NCBI RefSeq assembly: GCF_025215095.1
Contig: NZ_JALHAP010000069.1
Location: forward strand, 1-64,000
Direction of reading: 5' to 3'
Length of the DNA stretch: 64,000 nucleotides
Origin: Dryocola boscaweniae
GTDB lineage: Bacteria > Pseudomonadota > Gammaproteobacteria > Enterobacterales > Enterobacteriaceae
Positions 9,717 through 20,527 of this stretch are shown here, piece by piece. The notes below the pieces were generated by a model that did not search any database, was not told where the DNA came from, and saw only the letters and a list, made by a program, of their open reading frames with translations. Each line of letters begins with the position of its first letter. Position 1 is the first letter of the stretch. Made by a program: the position numbers and the translations under genes.

Positions 9717-11090
9717 ATGTCTGAGCAGTTAATCGACTGGGATCTGGCCCTGATCCAGAAATACAATTATTCAGGGCCCCGCTACACCTCTTACCCCACC
9801 GCGCTGGAGTTTTCTGAAGACTTTGGCGAGGCGGCGTTTCTGCAGGCGGTCGCTCGTTATCCTGAGCGTCCGCTATCGCTGTATGTGCATATTCCGTTCT
9901 GCCACAAGCTTTGTTATTTCTGCGGCTGCAATAAAATTGTTACCCGCCAGACGCACAAAGCAGATCGGTATCTGGATGCGCTTGAACAAGAAATCGCGCA
10001 CCGGGCGCCGTTATTTGAAGGCCGTCACGTCAGCCAGATGCACTGGGGCGGTGGTACCCCTACCTACCTGAGCAAGGCGCAAATCAGCCGCCTGATGGAG
10101 CTGTTACGCGGCCATTTTCAGTTTAATCACGACGCCGAGCTGTCCATTGAAGTGGATCCGCGTGAAATCGAGCTTGATGTGCTGGATCATCTGCGTGCGG
10201 AAGGCTTCACTCGCCTGAGTATGGGCGTGCAGGATTTCAACAAAGAAGTGCAGCGTCTGGTTAACCGCGAGCAGGATGAAGAGTTTATCTTTGCCCTGAT
10301 TAAGCGCGCCCGTGAGTTGGGTTTTACCTCGACAAACATTGATTTGATCTACGGCCTGCCGAAGCAAACGCCGGAAAGCTTTGCTTTCACCTTAGAACGC
10401 GTCGCTGAGCTTAGCCCGGACCGCCTGAGCGTCTTCAACTATGCGCACCTGCCGACTCTGTTTGCCGCGCAGCGCAAAATCAAAGATGCGGACTTGCCGA
10501 GCGCGCAGCAAAAGCTTGATATTTTGCAGGAAACTATTGGTTCGCTGACTACGGCCGGCTATCAGTTCATTGGTATGGATCACTTTGCTCGCCCGGATGA
10601 CGAGCTTGCCATTGCTCAGCGTGAAGGAAAGCTGCATCGCAACTTCCAGGGTTACACCACGCAAGGCGATACCGATCTGCTCGGCATGGGCGTATCGGCC
10701 ATCAGCATGATTGGCGATTGCTATGCGCAGAACCAGAAAGAGCTTAAGACTTATTATCAGCAGGTCGATGACCGGGGTGATGCGCTGTGGCGTGGTCTGG
10801 CCCTGACTCGTGATGACTGTATCCGCCGCGATGCCATTAAGCTGCTGATCTGCAACTTCCAGCTCAATTTTGCCGACGTTGAGCGCTTGTGGGATGTGGA
10901 TTTCGCTCAGTACTTTGCAGAAGACCTGAAGCTGTTAGCCCCGCTGGCCAAAGACGGGCTGGTGGAGGTTGATGCACACCGCATTCAGGTCACGCCGAAA
11001 GGCCGTCTTCTGATCCGTAACATCTGCATGTGCTTCGATGTTTACCTGCGGCAGAAAGCGCGGCTCCAGCAGTTCTCACGGGTTATCTGA
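9717..11090 (+). CDS. hemN: Oxygen-independent coproporphyrinogen III oxidase
   Basis: A radical-SAM enzyme that decarboxylates coproporphyrinogen III to protoporphyrinogen IX under anaerobic conditions. The 4Fe-4S cysteines are seen in HIPFCHKLCYFCGCNK, followed by the glycine-rich WGGGTPTYL. The C-terminal HemN domain ends QQFSRVI as in E. coli. A GTG at 9711 is also open, but the ATG at 9717 has GGAG at the right spacing and gives 457 residues, the E. coli length. It is followed by a BIME-like repeat and a terminator. Confidence 0.97.
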   Translation: MSEQLIDWDLALIQKYNYSGPRYTSYPTALEFSEDFGEAAFLQAVARYPERPLSLYVHIPFCHKLCYFCGCNKIVTRQTHKADRYLDALEQEIAHRAPLFEGRHVSQMHWGGGTPTYLSKAQISRLMELLRGHFQFNHDAELSIEVDPREIELDVLDHLRAEGFTRLSMGVQDFNKEVQRLVNREQDEEFIFALIKRARELGFTSTNIDLIYGLPKQTPESFAFTLERVAELSPDRLSVFNYAHLPTLFAAQRKIKDADLPSAQQKLDILQETIGSLTTAGYQFIGMDHFARPDDELAIAQREGKLHRNFQGYTTQGDTDLLGMGVSAISMIGDCYAQNQKELKTYYQQVDDRGDALWRGLALTRDDCIRRDAIKLLICNFQLNFADVERLWDVDFAQYFAEDLKLLAPLAKDGLVEVDAHRIQVTPKGRLLIRNICMCFDVYLRQKARLQQFSRVI

Positions 11091-11103
11091 GTTATGTCGG
11101 ATG

Positions 11104-11163
11104 ACGCTTCGCTTACCCGACCTACGTTGAACCGATAGTTGTAGGGTGGATAAGCGAAGCGCC
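11104..11163. repeat. REP/BIME-like inverted repeat pair
   Basis: CGCTTCGCTTACCCGACCTACG at about 11105-11126 is mirrored by GTAGGGTGGATAAGCGAAGCG at about 11141-11161, with about 14 bases between them. This is the arrangement of a bacterial interspersed mosaic element made of two REP units in opposite orientation. It sits directly after hemN. Such units are scattered in enterobacterial intergenic regions and can stabilise upstream mRNA ends. Confidence 0.75.
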
Positions 11164-11173
11164 ATCCACCGAT

Positions 11174-11208
11174 AAAAAGGCGAATAGCTAAAGCTATCCG
11201 CCTTTTTT
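11174..11208. terminator. Terminator between hemN and glnG
   Basis: The stem AAAAAGGCGAATAGCT / AGCTATCCGCCTTTTTT has one A-C mismatch, a short loop, and A/T runs on both sides. It can end transcripts from hemN and from the convergent glnALG operon. Confidence 0.82.
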
Positions 11209-11209
11209 G

Positions 11210-12622
11210 TTACTCCATTCCCAGCTCTTTCAGCTTACGCGTCAGCGTATTGCGGCCCCAGCCCAGTAAACGAGCCGCTTCCTGCTTGTGGCCCTGGGTG
11301 TGGCGCAGCGCCGTTGTCAGCAAAGTGCGTTCCATTTCCGGCTGTGCTTCTGACAGCAAATTTTGATGACCGGAACGCAGCGCGCGATCGGCCCATTGCG
11401 CCAGCAGCGTTGCCCAGTTATCAGGCAGCGTCTGCGAAGCACCGGTTTCTGGCACCGTAGCTTCAAACAGCTCCCCCGGCAGATCCTGAATCAGCACTTC
11501 CTGGCCTGCGGCCATCACGGTCAACCAGCGGCAGGTATTTTCTAGCTGGCGCACGTTGCCGGGCCAGGCAAGACGCGTTAATGCATTTTCTGTCTCAGGA
11601 TGCAAAAGCTTGGCTTCTACGCCCAGCTCGCGAGCCGCAACCTGCAAGAAATGACGAGCCAGACGAGGAATATCTTCCCGGCGTTCGCGCAGTGGAGGCA
11701 GGTGAACGCGGATAACGTTCAGGCGGTGGAATAAATCCTCACGGAATTTGCCTTCCTGCACCCGCAGTTCAAGGTTCTGGTGGGTTGCGGCGATAATGCG
11801 CACATCCACTTTTACCGGCGCATAACCGCCAACGCGGTAAAACTGACCGTCAGCCAGCACGCGTAGCAAGCGGGTTTGCACATCCAGCGGCATATCGCCG
11901 ATTTCATCCAGAAACAGAGTACCGCCATCGGCCTGTTCAAAACGCCCTTGCCGAATCTGATTCGCCCCGGTAAACGCGCCTTTTTCATGGCCAAACAGCT
12001 CAGACTCGATCAAATCCTTCGGAATGGCCGCCATATTGAGTGCGATAAATGGCGATTTGACGCGAGGGCTGTGGCGATGCAGCGCATGAGCCACAAGCTC
12101 TTTACCCGTACCGGATTCGCCATTAATCAGCACGCTGATCGAAGAGCGGGACAAGCGGCCAATAATACGAAAGACGTCCTGCATGGCAGGCGCTTCCCCG
12201 ATGATATCGGTGGTTGGCCCGAACACTTGTACATTACGCGGCTGCTGCTGCTCCTGATAATGGCTGATCGCGCGTTCGACCAGCGCAACCGCTTCGTCAA
12301 TATCAAAAGGTTTCGGGAGATAATCAAACGCCCCTTGCTGATAAGCGCTGACGGCGGCATCCAGATCCGAATGCGCGGTCATTATGATGACCGGAAGCAT
12401 CGGATGCCGTTGTTTTATTTGCTTTAACAGCGCCAGCCCATCCATACCCGGCATCCGAATGTCGGATAACAAAACGTCCGGGGTTTTGGTTGCAAGGGCG
12501 TCCAGCACCTCATTGCCACTCTCAAACGTGGTGCAGCTCAAACCAGCTCCGGTCAGCGCTCGTTCCAGCACCCAACGGATGGAGCTATCGTCATCAACGA
12601 TCCAAACTATCCCTCGTTGCAT
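11210..12622 (-). CDS. glnG: Nitrogen regulator NtrC (GlnG)
   Basis: A sigma-54-dependent response regulator that activates glnA and other nitrogen genes when phosphorylated by GlnL. The receiver domain has Asp54 (LLSDIRMPG), the AAA+ domain has GESGTGKE at 168-175 and the sigma-54 contact loop GAFTGA at 215-220, and the Fis-type helix-turn-helix ends at [20 protein letters not shown]. Length is 470 against 469 in E. coli. It is the last gene of glnA-glnL-glnG, eight bases after glnL. Confidence 0.98.
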   Translation of the reverse strand: MQRGIVWIVDDDSSIRWVLERALTGAGLSCTTFESGNEVLDALATKTPDVLLSDIRMPGMDGLALLKQIKQRHPMLPVIIMTAHSDLDAAVSAYQQGAFDYLPKPFDIDEAVALVERAISHYQEQQQPRNVQVFGPTTDIIGEAPAMQDVFRIIGRLSRSSISVLINGESGTGKELVAHALHRHSPRVKSPFIALNMAAIPKDLIESELFGHEKGAFTGANQIRQGRFEQADGGTLFLDEIGDMPLDVQTRLLRVLADGQFYRVGGYAPVKVDVRIIAATHQNLELRVQEGKFREDLFHRLNVIRVHLPPLRERREDIPRLARHFLQVAARELGVEAKLLHPETENALTRLAWPGNVRQLENTCRWLTVMAAGQEVLIQDLPGELFEATVPETGASQTLPDNWATLLAQWADRALRSGHQNLLSEAQPEMERTLLTTALRHTQGHKQEAARLLGWGRNTLTRKLKELGME

Positions 12623-12630
12623 ACAAACCT

Positions 12631-13680
12631 CTACTTACGAATAGGCAGGAAAACGGAAAACTCGGTATGACCCGGCCAACTGTTGAATTCTATTTTCCCC
12701 GAATGCTGATCGATAAGATTGCGCGCTATAGACAGGCCAAGGCCGGTGCCTCCTTCGCGTCCGCTTACCATCGGGTAGAACAGCGTGTCCTGAAGCGCTG
12801 CCGGAATTCCCGGGCCGTTATCTTCGACGTCAATTCGGGCAGCCAGGCGGTAGCGCATACCGTGCAGCGTCAACTGGAAAGCGGTGCGGGTGCGCAGGAC
12901 GATTTCACCTCCGTCGCTCCCCAGCGCCTGCAATGCATTGCGCACGATATTTAATAAAACCTGCTCGATTTGGTCGGGGTCGTGAGCAAACTCCGGCAGG
13001 CTTGGATCGTAATCCCGCACTAACGTGACGTTTTCTGGCAGCTCCATCGACACCAGTTGCATTACGCGCTCGGTAACTTTGTGAATGCTTTCTGTCACGT
13101 GCATTCCCGGCTGTTGCGGCCCTAAAAGCCTGTCGACCAGGTTACGCAGACGGTCTGCCTGCTCAATAATTACTTTGGTATATTCCGTCAGCGAAGGGTC
13201 CGGTAATGCTTTGGCAAGAAGCTGCGCCGCCCCCCGTAACCCACCGAGAGGGTTTTTGATCTCATGCGCCAGGCCGCGAACTAAATCACGTGCGGCGATT
13301 TGTTGGGCATGCTGTAACTGTTCCTGACTCAGGCGACGCTGGTTGTCCATCGGCGCCATTTCCATCAGGATTAAACCTTCCGGCAAACGCTGCGCCGTAA
13401 GAGAAAGAATATGGGAGCGGCCATCTATCACCAGCGTTACCTCGTTATCGGTAAACCCCTGGCCTGAGATAAGGCTCTCCTGCATTAAGCCAATATTAAG
13501 TGAGAAGTAACTCAACAGATCCGGCAGCGGCGTACCGTAAAGCTTGCGTGAACTCTGGGCCAGCAATTGCTGCGCCGCCGGGTTCGCGTAGTGGACAGCC
13601 AGTTCGTCATCCACGAGCAGAATGCTGTTGATTAAAGAGTTCAGGATCTGCCCAGCATCGGGCAGCGTGCCGGTTGCCAT
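12631..13680 (-). CDS. glnL: Nitrogen sensor histidine kinase NtrB (GlnL)
   Basis: A cytoplasmic kinase/phosphatase that, under PII (GlnB) control, sets the phosphorylation of NtrC. A PAS-like N-terminal domain is followed by the H-box with His139 ([15 protein letters not shown]), and by N, G1 and G2 boxes ([28 protein letters not shown]). At 349 residues it equals the E. coli protein. An NtrC box precedes it, so it can be transcribed separately from glnA. Confidence 0.98.
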   Translation of the reverse strand: MATGTLPDAGQILNSLINSILLVDDELAVHYANPAAQQLLAQSSRKLYGTPLPDLLSYFSLNIGLMQESLISGQGFTDNEVTLVIDGRSHILSLTAQRLPEGLILMEMAPMDNQRRLSQEQLQHAQQIAARDLVRGLAHEIKNPLGGLRGAAQLLAKALPDPSLTEYTKVIIEQADRLRNLVDRLLGPQQPGMHVTESIHKVTERVMQLVSMELPENVTLVRDYDPSLPEFAHDPDQIEQVLLNIVRNALQALGSDGGEIVLRTRTAFQLTLHGMRYRLAARIDVEDNGPGIPAALQDTLFYPMVSGREGGTGLGLSIARNLIDQHSGKIEFNSWPGHTEFSVFLPIRK

Positions 13681-13698
13681 ACAGCAGTCTCCAGTTTA

Positions 13699-13715
13699 TG
13701 CACTATGTTGGTGCA
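13699..13715 (-). promoter_or_regulatory. NtrC operator upstream of glnL
   Basis: TGCACTATGTTGGTGCA, a 17-bp dyad matching the NtrC consensus TGCACC-N5-GGTGCA closely, lies about 20 bases before the glnL start. In E. coli NtrC binds here to repress the internal glnL promoter. Confidence 0.8.
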
Positions 13716-13766
13716 TTATAGTTGTCTGGTAACAAAAAACCTTGTTGTGTCAGGTTATTTGCGGAG

Positions 13767-13791
13767 AAAAAAGCCCATCCGAAGATGGGCT
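13767..13791 (-). terminator. glnA 3' terminator / attenuator
   Basis: On the minus strand the stem AGCCCATC / GATGGGCT with a TTCG loop is followed by six or more T. It lies about 35-55 bases after the glnA stop and would end most glnA transcripts before glnL. In E. coli and Salmonella the glnA 3' end yields the sRNA GlnZ. This hairpin could be the 3' end of such an RNA, which is inference. Confidence 0.78.
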
Positions 13792-13823
13792 GAAAGTTTC
13801 CACGGCAACAAAAAAACGCTTAA

Positions 13824-15233
13824 TTAGACGCTGTAGTACAACTCAAACTCTACCGGGTGCGGCGTCATGCGCACACGGTCGTTTTCTTCAACGCGCAGAG
13901 CGATGTAAGCATCGATCGCGTCGTCAGTGAACACGCCGCCGGCGGTCAGGAATTCACGGTCCTGATCCAGCGCGTTCAGTGCTTCTTCCAGAGAGCCTGC
14001 AACCTGTGGGATCTCTTTCGCTTCTTCTGGCGGCAGGTCGTACAGGTTTTTGTCCATTGCTTCGCCCGGATGGATTTTGTTCTTGATGCCATCAAGGCCA
14101 GCCATCAGCAGCGCTGCGAAGCACAGGTATGGGTTAGCAGCCGGGTCCGGGAAGCGAACTTCGATACGGCGTGCTTTCGGAGAAGCAACTACTGGAATAC
14201 GGATAGAAGCGGAACGGTTGCGGGCAGAGTAAGCCAGCATAACAGGCGCTTCGTAACCCGGGACCAGACGCTTGTAAGAGTTGGTGGTCGGGTTAGACAG
14301 GGCGTTGATCGCTTTAGCGTGTTTGATAACGCCGCCGATGTAGTACAGAGCTTGCTCAGACAGGCCTGCGTATTTGTCACCAGCGAACAGGTTTACGCCG
14401 TTCTTGGACAGGGACATATGGCAGTGCATACCGGAACCGTTATCGCCAAACATTGGTTTTGGCATGAAGGTCGCAGTTTTGCCGTAAGCGTGAGCAACGT
14501 TGTGCACAACATATTTGTAGATCTGAATTTCGTCAGCTTTTTTGGTCATGGTATTGAAGCGGGTAGCCACTTCGTTCTGACCGGCCGTTGCCACTTCGTG
14601 GTGGTGAGCTTCAACAACCAGGCCCATCTGTTCCATGGTCAGACACATGGCAGAACGCAGGTCCTGCGCTGAGTCGACTGGTGGAACCGGGAAGTAACCG
14701 CCTTTTACAGCAGGACGGTGGCCTTTGTTGCCGCCTTCGTATTTGGTGCCGGTGTTCCATGCGCCTTCGATATCATCAATAGCAACGTGGGAGCCGGAGA
14801 TAGAGCTGCCGAAACGGATGTCGTCGAACAGGAAGAACTCTGGTTCTGGCCCGAACAGCACGGTATCAGCAAGACCGGTAGAGCGCAGGTAGTCTTCAGC
14901 GCGTTTAGCGATAGAACGCGGGTCGCGGTCGTAGCCCTGTAAAGTGCCTGGCTCAAGGATATCGCAACGAATAATCAGGGTAGAATCAGCGAAGAATGGA
15001 TCAATGACGGCGGTAGACGCGTCTGGCATCAGAACCATGTCGGATTCGTTGATACCTTTCCAGCCACCAATCGAGGAGCCGTCAAACATTTTGCCTTCTT
15101 CGAAGAACTCAGCATTCACCTGGTGAGCAGGGATTGTGACGTGCTGTTCTTTACCTTTGGTGTCAGTGAAGCGCAAATCAACAAATTTCACTTCATGCTC
15201 ATTCAGCATCGTCAAAACGTGTTCAGCGGACAT
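13824..15233 (-). CDS. glnA: Glutamine synthetase
   Basis: A type I dodecameric glutamine synthetase that makes glutamine from glutamate, ammonia and ATP. The catalytic beta-grasp and the metal-binding [10 protein letters not shown] and [12 protein letters not shown] segments are present, and the adenylylation tyrosine is in NLYDLPPEE near residue 398. The frame is open 21 codons upstream; I choose the ATG at 15233 ([10 protein letters not shown]), which has GGGAGAG upstream and gives 469 residues, the E. coli length. It leads the glnALG operon and is divergent from typA. Confidence 0.98.
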   Translation of the reverse strand: MSAEHVLTMLNEHEVKFVDLRFTDTKGKEQHVTIPAHQVNAEFFEEGKMFDGSSIGGWKGINESDMVLMPDASTAVIDPFFADSTLIIRCDILEPGTLQGYDRDPRSIAKRAEDYLRSTGLADTVLFGPEPEFFLFDDIRFGSSISGSHVAIDDIEGAWNTGTKYEGGNKGHRPAVKGGYFPVPPVDSAQDLRSAMCLTMEQMGLVVEAHHHEVATAGQNEVATRFNTMTKKADEIQIYKYVVHNVAHAYGKTATFMPKPMFGDNGSGMHCHMSLSKNGVNLFAGDKYAGLSEQALYYIGGVIKHAKAINALSNPTTNSYKRLVPGYEAPVMLAYSARNRSASIRIPVVASPKARRIEVRFPDPAANPYLCFAALLMAGLDGIKNKIHPGEAMDKNLYDLPPEEAKEIPQVAGSLEEALNALDQDREFLTAGGVFTDDAIDAYIALRVEENDRVRMTPHPVEFELYYSV

Positions 15234-15376
15234 ACTTAACTCTCCCGGATTGGTCATTGTCGTCGTGGTAACGAGGTCTTTCCCGTCGTACTTCAAGCTG
15301 CAAAGGTTTTGGCTGCGGCTCGAATTATTTAGGGACTATTCTATTAAAAGTGGCTCTACGCCCTGAAATGTTTAAA

Positions 15377-15392
15377 GCGAAATCTGTGCCAA
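15377..15392 (-). promoter_or_regulatory. Sigma-54 promoter glnAp2
   Basis: Read on the minus strand, TTGGCACAGATTTCGC matches the -24/-12 sigma-54 consensus (TGGCAC-N5-TTGC) and is base-for-base the E. coli glnAp2 core. It is about 145 bases before the glnA start. Confidence 0.93.
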
Positions 15393-15422
15393 CTTTTAAA
15401 TCACCCTAAAAAGGCGTTATCA

Positions 15423-15513
15423 TGCGCACTATAGTGCAAAAGGGCTGCACCATGATGGATAACTTGCACCAATATAGTGCTCCAGTATGAATTACGGGCA
15501 CCATATTGGTGCA
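15423..15513 (-). promoter_or_regulatory. NtrC enhancer sites of glnA
   Basis: Two strong NtrC boxes are seen: GGCACCATATTGGTGCA (15497-15513) and TGCACCAATATAGTGCT (15465-15481). They lie at about -140 and -108 relative to the expected glnAp2 start, as the E. coli enhancer sites do. A third palindrome, TGCGCACTATAGTGCA (15423-15438), falls at about -66, where E. coli has weaker governor sites. A partial site starts at about 15446. Confidence 0.9.
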
Positions 15514-15541
15514 ATTTACGTTATGGCTCCCTTTTTAGCTC

Positions 15542-15557
15542 CGTGAAAGCGATCACA
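15542..15557. promoter_or_regulatory. CRP site in the glnA-typA intergenic region
   Basis: CGTGA-N6-TCACA matches the CRP consensus TGTGA-N6-TCACA at nine of ten defined positions. In E. coli CRP controls the sigma-70 promoter glnAp1. It lies about 107 bases before typA, so it could act on either gene. Confidence 0.7.
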
Positions 15558-15663
15558 ATCCCTTACTTTCTATATTGTTTGTAAAGGTTCTTTGTGATCC
15601 TGTTCTGTCCTTCGATTAATACGTGTACAATAACGCGCTATTTCTAATGCCTGAGGCAAAGTT

Positions 15664-17487
15664 GTGATCGAAAATCTGCGTAACATCGCCATCATCGCGC
15701 ACGTTGACCATGGTAAAACTACCCTGGTTGATAAGCTGCTACAGCAATCCGGTACTTTCAGCGAGCGTGCTGAAACCACTGAACGCGTGATGGACTCCAA
15801 CGATTTGGAGAAAGAGCGTGGGATTACCATCCTCGCTAAAAACACCGCTATCAAATGGAATGACTACCGTATCAACATCGTTGATACCCCAGGGCATGCC
15901 GACTTCGGTGGTGAAGTTGAACGTGTAATGTCCATGGTAGACTCCGTTCTGCTGGTCGTTGATGCAATGGATGGCCCAATGCCGCAGACGCGCTTCGTAA
16001 CCAAAAAGGCATTCGCCCATGGTTTGAAGCCAATCGTGGTTATCAACAAAGTTGACCGTCCTGGCGCGCGTCCTGACTGGGTTGTGGATCAGGTGTTCGA
16101 CCTGTTCGTAAACCTCGACGCGAGCGACGAGCAGCTCGATTTCCCAATCATCTATGCATCCGCATTGATGGGTATCGCGGGTAACGATCACTCTGATATG
16201 GCGGAAGACATGACCCCGCTGTACCAGGCGATTGTTGACCACGTTAAAGCACCAAGCGTTGACCTTGATGGTCCGTTCCAGATGCAAATCTCCCAGCTCG
16301 ATTACAACAACTACGTTGGTGTTATCGGCATCGGTCGCATCAAGCGCGGTAAAGTGAAGCCTAACCAGCAAATCACTATCATCGACAGCGAAGGTAAAAC
16401 TCGTAACGGTAAAGTCGGTAAGGTTCTGACTCACCTCGGTCTGGAGCGTATTGAATCCACCGAAGCCGAAGCGGGCGATATCATCGCGATTACCGGTCTG
16501 GGCGAGCTGAACATCTCCGACACCCTTTGCGATACGCAAAATGTTGAAGCGCTGCCGGCGCTGTCCGTTGATGAACCAACCGTTTCCATGTTCTTCAATG
16601 TCAACACCTCTCCGTTCTGTGGTAAAGAAGGTAAATTCGTTACCTCCCGTCAGATCCTTGACCGCCTGAACAAAGAGCTGGTGCACAACGTTGCGCTGCG
16701 CGTTGAAGAAACCGAAGATGCGGACGCGTTCCGTGTATCCGGTCGTGGTGAGTTGCACCTGTCCGTACTTATCGAAAACATGCGTCGTGAAGGCTTCGAG
16801 CTGGCGGTTTCCCGCCCGAAAGTAATCTTCCGCGAAATCGATGGTCGTAAGCAGGAACCGTTCGAAAACGTGACGCTTGATATCGAAGAGCAGCACCAGG
16901 GTTCTGTCATGCAGGCTCTTGGCGAGCGTAAGGGCGACCTGAAAAACATGAATCCAGACGGCAAAGGCCGCGTACGTCTTGACTACGTGATCCCAAGCCG
17001 CGGTCTGATCGGTTTCCGTAACGAATTCATGACCATGACTTCTGGTACCGGTTTGCTTTATTCCACCTTCAGCCATTACGATGATATTCGTCAGGGCGAA
17101 GTGGGCCAGCGTCAGAACGGCGTGTTGATCTCTAACGGCCAGGGTAAAGCAGTTGCGTTTGCGCTGTACGGCCTGCAGGACCGCGGCAAGCTGTTCCTGG
17201 GTCACGGTGCGGAAGTTTACGAAGGCCAGATCATCGGTATTCACAGTCGTTCTAACGACCTGACTGTTAACTGCCTGACCGGTAAGAAACTGACCAACAT
17301 GCGTGCATCCGGTACTGACGAAGCGACCACGCTGGTTCCAGCTCAGAAAATGACTTTAGAGCAGGCGCTGGAGTTTATCGATGATGACGAACTGGTCGAA
17401 GTGACTCCGCTTTCCGTTCGTATCCGTAAACGTCACCTGACTGAAAACGACCGCAAACGCGCTGGTCGTGGCAGCAAAGAAGCTTAA
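15664..17487 (+). CDS. typA: Translational GTPase TypA/BipA
   Basis: An EF-G-like ribosome-associated GTPase that aids 50S assembly and stress adaptation, especially at low temperature. G motifs [10 protein letters not shown] (12-21), DTPGHADF and NKVDRP are present, and the C-terminal TypA-specific domain follows the EF-G domains III and V. The GTG start with GAGG eight bases upstream gives 607 residues. In K-12 a cluster of sulfoquinovose genes separates typA from yihX; here only 152 bases with a terminator do. Confidence 0.97.
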   Translation: MIENLRNIAIIAHVDHGKTTLVDKLLQQSGTFSERAETTERVMDSNDLEKERGITILAKNTAIKWNDYRINIVDTPGHADFGGEVERVMSMVDSVLLVVDAMDGPMPQTRFVTKKAFAHGLKPIVVINKVDRPGARPDWVVDQVFDLFVNLDASDEQLDFPIIYASALMGIAGNDHSDMAEDMTPLYQAIVDHVKAPSVDLDGPFQMQISQLDYNNYVGVIGIGRIKRGKVKPNQQITIIDSEGKTRNGKVGKVLTHLGLERIESTEAEAGDIIAITGLGELNISDTLCDTQNVEALPALSVDEPTVSMFFNVNTSPFCGKEGKFVTSRQILDRLNKELVHNVALRVEETEDADAFRVSGRGELHLSVLIENMRREGFELAVSRPKVIFREIDGRKQEPFENVTLDIEEQHQGSVMQALGERKGDLKNMNPDGKGRVRLDYVIPSRGLIGFRNEFMTMTSGTGLLYSTFSHYDDIRQGEVGQRQNGVLISNGQGKAVAFALYGLQDRGKLFLGHGAEVYEGQIIGIHSRSNDLTVNCLTGKKLTNMRASGTDEATTLVPAQKMTLEQALEFIDDDELVEVTPLSVRIRKRHLTENDRKRAGRGSKEA

Positions 17488-17510
17488 GTTTCTTTCTCGC
17501 CGTAAATGGA

Positions 17511-17540
17511 AGCCCTGCCTGTTTAGGCGGGGCTTTTTTT
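17511..17540 (+). terminator. typA terminator
   Basis: AGCCCTGCCT, a GTTT loop and AGGCGGGGCT are followed by seven or more T. One G-T pair is in the stem. It lies 24 bases after the typA stop. Confidence 0.9.
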
Positions 17541-17639
17541 GTACATTCGCTCGCAGAATTGAAGAGTTAATCAGGCTGCGATAGGCAAAGCATCTCTTTA
17601 CCGCTACAGTTATTTGTCCACGGCGCAAAGGAGAGGCTT

Positions 17640-18239
17640 ATGCTGTATATCTTTGATTTAGGTAACGTCATCGTTGATATCGACTTCAACCGCGTAATGG
17701 GGGTCTGGAGCGATTACAGCCGGGTACCGCTGGCAAATCTGCAAAAAAGCTTTGTGATGGGGGAGGCTTTCCATCGTCATGAGCGCGGGCAGATCTCTGA
17801 TGAAGATTTCGCCACGGCAGTGTGTCAGGAGATGGATATGGCGCTAAGCTTCGATCAATTCGCCGCGGGCTGGCAGGCCGTGTTCGTTGCCCTTCGTCCA
17901 GAAGTCATCGCCCTGATGAAACAGTTGCGTGAACAGGGGCATCGCGTTGTCGTACTCTCTAACACTAACCGTTTGCACACGAATTTCTGGCCCGGCGAAT
18001 ATCCGCAAATCGCGGAAGCCGCAGACAAAATCTATCTGTCCCAGGAAATGGGGATGCGCAAACCCGACGCCGAAATTTATCAAAAGCTGCTGGAAGCAGA
18101 GAGTTTTTCTGCCGACCAGGCCATCTTTTTCGACGACAACGCCGATAATATTAAAGGAGCCCAACAGGTGGGCATCACCAGCATTCTGGTGACCGGAAAA
18201 GAAACGGTGCCTGGCTATTTTGCCAAAAACCCATGTTAA
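17640..18239 (+). CDS. yihX: HAD-like alpha-D-glucose-1-phosphate phosphatase YihX
   Basis: A 199-residue haloacid dehalogenase phosphatase, the E. coli length. Motif I is FDLGNVIVD with the nucleophile Asp at residue 6, motif II is VLSNTN, and motif IV is FFDDNADN. The E. coli enzyme hydrolyses glucose-1-phosphate. GGAGAGG precedes the ATG. Its stop overlaps the start of yihY by seven bases, so yihX, yihY and dtd form one operon. Confidence 0.95.
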   Translation: MLYIFDLGNVIVDIDFNRVMGVWSDYSRVPLANLQKSFVMGEAFHRHERGQISDEDFATAVCQEMDMALSFDQFAAGWQAVFVALRPEVIALMKQLREQGHRVVVLSNTNRLHTNFWPGEYPQIAEAADKIYLSQEMGMRKPDAEIYQKLLEAESFSADQAIFFDDNADNIKGAQQVGITSILVTGKETVPGYFAKNPC

Positions 18240-19105
18240 AAGACGTGCATCATCATACCCGTAAACACCTCAGGCCTTATATTGCCTGGGGTAAGCTGCT
18301 GTGGCAGCGCATTGACCAGGACAATATGACGACGCTTGCGGGTAATCTTGCGTATGTGTCGCTGCTGTCGCTGGTGCCTTTTGTCGCCGTTGTGTTTGCG
18401 TTATTTGCCGCTTTTCCGATGTTTTCAGACGTCAGCGTGCAGTTGCGGCACTTTATCTTCTCGAATTTCATCCCCGCCACGGGCGATATTATTCAGCGCT
18501 ATATAGAGCAGTTCGTCGCAAACTCCAGCAAGATGACTATAGTCGGCGCGTGCGGGCTTATCGTTACCGCATTATTATTAATGTACGCCGTAGACAGCGC
18601 GCTCAACACCATCTGGCGTAGCACGCGCACACGCCCCAAAATATACTCCTTTGCCGTTTACTGGATGATCCTCACGCTTGGGCCTTTATTGGCCGGGGCG
18701 AGCCTGGTTATCAGCTCCTATTTACTGTCTTTACGCTGGGCCACGGGTTTTAACAGCATGATTGATGAGGTGCTGCGCATCTTTCCGCTTCTGCTCTCCT
18801 GGCTTTCGTTCTGGCTTCTCTACAGTATCGTTCCTACCACGCGCGTACCGGTACGCGATGCTCTGATTGGCTCGCTGGTCGCTGCACTTCTCTTTGAGTT
18901 GGGCAAGAAAGGTTTCGCGCTCTATATCACCATGTTTCCCTCTTATCAGTTGATTTACGGCGTGCTGGCGGTGATCCCGATTTTATTTGTCTGGGTCTAC
19001 TGGACCTGGTGTATCGTGTTGCTCGGGGCAGAAATTACTGTCACCCTCGGTGATTACCGCAAACTTCGTACAGAAGCACAGCAGGAAGAATTGGAAGAAC
19101 CATGA
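18233..19105 (+). CDS. yihY: YihY/BrkB-family inner-membrane protein
   Basis: A 290-residue polytopic membrane protein, the E. coli length, with about six transmembrane segments and the family core [19 protein letters not shown] near residues 32-50. It was once called ribonuclease BN in error; its function is unknown. It overlaps yihX at the start and dtd at the end (ATGA), so all three are translationally coupled. The C-terminal tail is charged and glutamate-rich. Confidence 0.93.
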   Translation: MLKDVHHHTRKHLRPYIAWGKLLWQRIDQDNMTTLAGNLAYVSLLSLVPFVAVVFALFAAFPMFSDVSVQLRHFIFSNFIPATGDIIQRYIEQFVANSSKMTIVGACGLIVTALLLMYAVDSALNTIWRSTRTRPKIYSFAVYWMILTLGPLLAGASLVISSYLLSLRWATGFNSMIDEVLRIFPLLLSWLSFWLLYSIVPTTRVPVRDALIGSLVAALLFELGKKGFALYITMFPSYQLIYGVLAVIPILFVWVYWTWCIVLLGAEITVTLGDYRKLRTEAQQEELEEP

Positions 19106-19539
19106 TTGCATTGATTCAGCGCGTCACCCAGGCTCGCGTCACCGTGGAGGGTGAAGTGACGGGTGAAATTGGCCCAGGACTTTTGGTGTTATTGGGTGTC
19201 GAAAAAGAAGACAACGAGCAGAAAGCGAATCGCCTTTGCGAGCGGGTGTTAGGTTACCGCATCTTTAGTGATGAAGATGACAAAATGAACCTGAACGTTC
19301 AGCAAGCCGGCGGCAGCGTGCTGGTGGTTTCGCAATTTACCCTTGCGGCAGATACGGAACGCGGCATGCGCCCGAGCTTTTCAGGCGGCGCGGCGCCAGC
19401 GCTTGCCGAAGAGCTGTATGAATATTTTATCGAACGCTGCAAACAGCAAGGGATCGGGACCCAAACCGGCCGTTTCGCCGCTGATATGCAGGTATCGCTT
19501 ATCAATGACGGGCCGGTGACATTCTGGCTGCAGGTCTAA
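19102..19539 (+). CDS. dtd: D-aminoacyl-tRNA deacylase
   Basis: DTD hydrolyses D-aminoacyl-tRNAs and glycyl-tRNA(Ala), protecting translation from wrong amino acids. The active-site SQFTLAAD motif lies near residues 77-84 and the Gly-cisPro motif NDGPVTF is near the C-terminus. It has 145 residues, the family length. Its ATG overlaps the yihY stop by four bases. Confidence 0.97.
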   Translation: MIALIQRVTQARVTVEGEVTGEIGPGLLVLLGVEKEDNEQKANRLCERVLGYRIFSDEDDKMNLNVQQAGGSVLVVSQFTLAADTERGMRPSFSGGAAPALAEELYEYFIERCKQQGIGTQTGRFAADMQVSLINDGPVTFWLQV

Positions 19540-19585
19540 ACCCCGCACGGTTCATCGGCCTTGCGTAATCTAAGAGAGTACCGCT

Positions 19586-20527
19586 ATGTATCACCTTCGC
19601 GTACCGCAAACCGAAGAAGAACTTGAAAGTTACTACCAGTTCCGCTGGGAAATGTTGCGCAAACCTCTGCATCAACCTAAAGGCTCCGAACGCGACGCCT
19701 GGGATGCTATGGCTCATCACCAGATGGTGGTGGATGAAGAGGGTAAACCGGTTGCTATAGGGCGTTTGTATATTAATGCCGATAACGAAGCGGCAATCCG
19801 CTTTATGGCGGTGCATCCTTCCGTACAGGATAAAGGTCTGGGCACGCTGATGGCGATGACGCTGGAATCCGTCGCCCGTCAGGAAGGCGTCAAGCGCGTG
19901 GTATGTAGCGCCCGCGAAGACGCGGTGGAGTTTTTTGCCAAGCTGGGATTTGAGAATCAGGGTGAAATCACTACTCCGCAGACAACGCCTGTACGGCATT
20001 TCCTGATGATTAAACCGGTGGCGTCGCTGGACGATATCCTGCATCGCGCCGACTGGTGTGGACAACTACAGCAAGCCTGGTACGAACATATTCCTCTTAG
20101 CGAGAAGATGGGCGTGCGCATTTTGCAGTACACCGGGCAGAAATTCATCACCACCATGCCGGAAACCGGTAATCAAAATCCGCACCAGACGCTGTTTGCG
20201 GGCAGCCTGTTTTCTCTTGCAACGCTGACGGGCTGGGGGCTTATCTGGCTGATGCTCCGTGAGCGTCACCTGGGTGGTACGATTATTCTGGCGGATGCCC
20301 ACATTCGTTACAGCAGCCCAATCACCGGACGCCCGGGCGCGATAGCGGATTTAGGTTCGTTAAGCGGCGATCTCGATCGTCTGGCCCGGGGGCGTAAAGC
20401 TCGAGTAGCGTTACAGGTCGAGCTTTACGGCGATGACAAAATGGGCGCGGTGTTTGAAGGCGTATATCTGGTTCTGCCGGCTAAGCCTTTCGGGCCGCTG
20501 GAAGAGGGCGGTAACGAAGAAGAGTAG
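19586..20527 (+). CDS. fabY: FabY/YiiD: GNAT plus thioesterase-fold fatty acid initiation protein
   Basis: A two-domain protein: an N-terminal GNAT acetyltransferase domain (about 1-145, with [15 protein letters not shown]) and a C-terminal hot-dog thioesterase-like domain (about 165-305). In E. coli YiiD/FabY can support fatty acid initiation when FabH is missing, through malonyl-ACP decarboxylation. A stop codon lies in frame just upstream of the ATG, so at 313 residues it lacks the short N-terminal extension annotated in K-12. It converges on yicH with no clear terminator between them. Confidence 0.92.
   Translation: MYHLRVPQTEEELESYYQFRWEMLRKPLHQPKGSERDAWDAMAHHQMVVDEEGKPVAIGRLYINADNEAAIRFMAVHPSVQDKGLGTLMAMTLESVARQEGVKRVVCSAREDAVEFFAKLGFENQGEITTPQTTPVRHFLMIKPVASLDDILHRADWCGQLQQAWYEHIPLSEKMGVRILQYTGQKFITTMPETGNQNPHQTLFAGSLFSLATLTGWGLIWLMLRERHLGGTIILADAHIRYSSPITGRPGAIADLGSLSGDLDRLARGRKARVALQVELYGDDKMGAVFEGVYLVLPAKPFGPLEEGGNEEE

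Noticed and set aside
13857..14672. 271-codon open frame antisense to glnA
   Set aside because: Shadow of a highly expressed gene; no family resemblance.
15739..17244. 501-codon open frame antisense to typA
   Set aside because: It mirrors typA codon by codon, has no Shine-Dalgarno or recognisable protein, and typA is certain. It is a by-product of strong codon bias.
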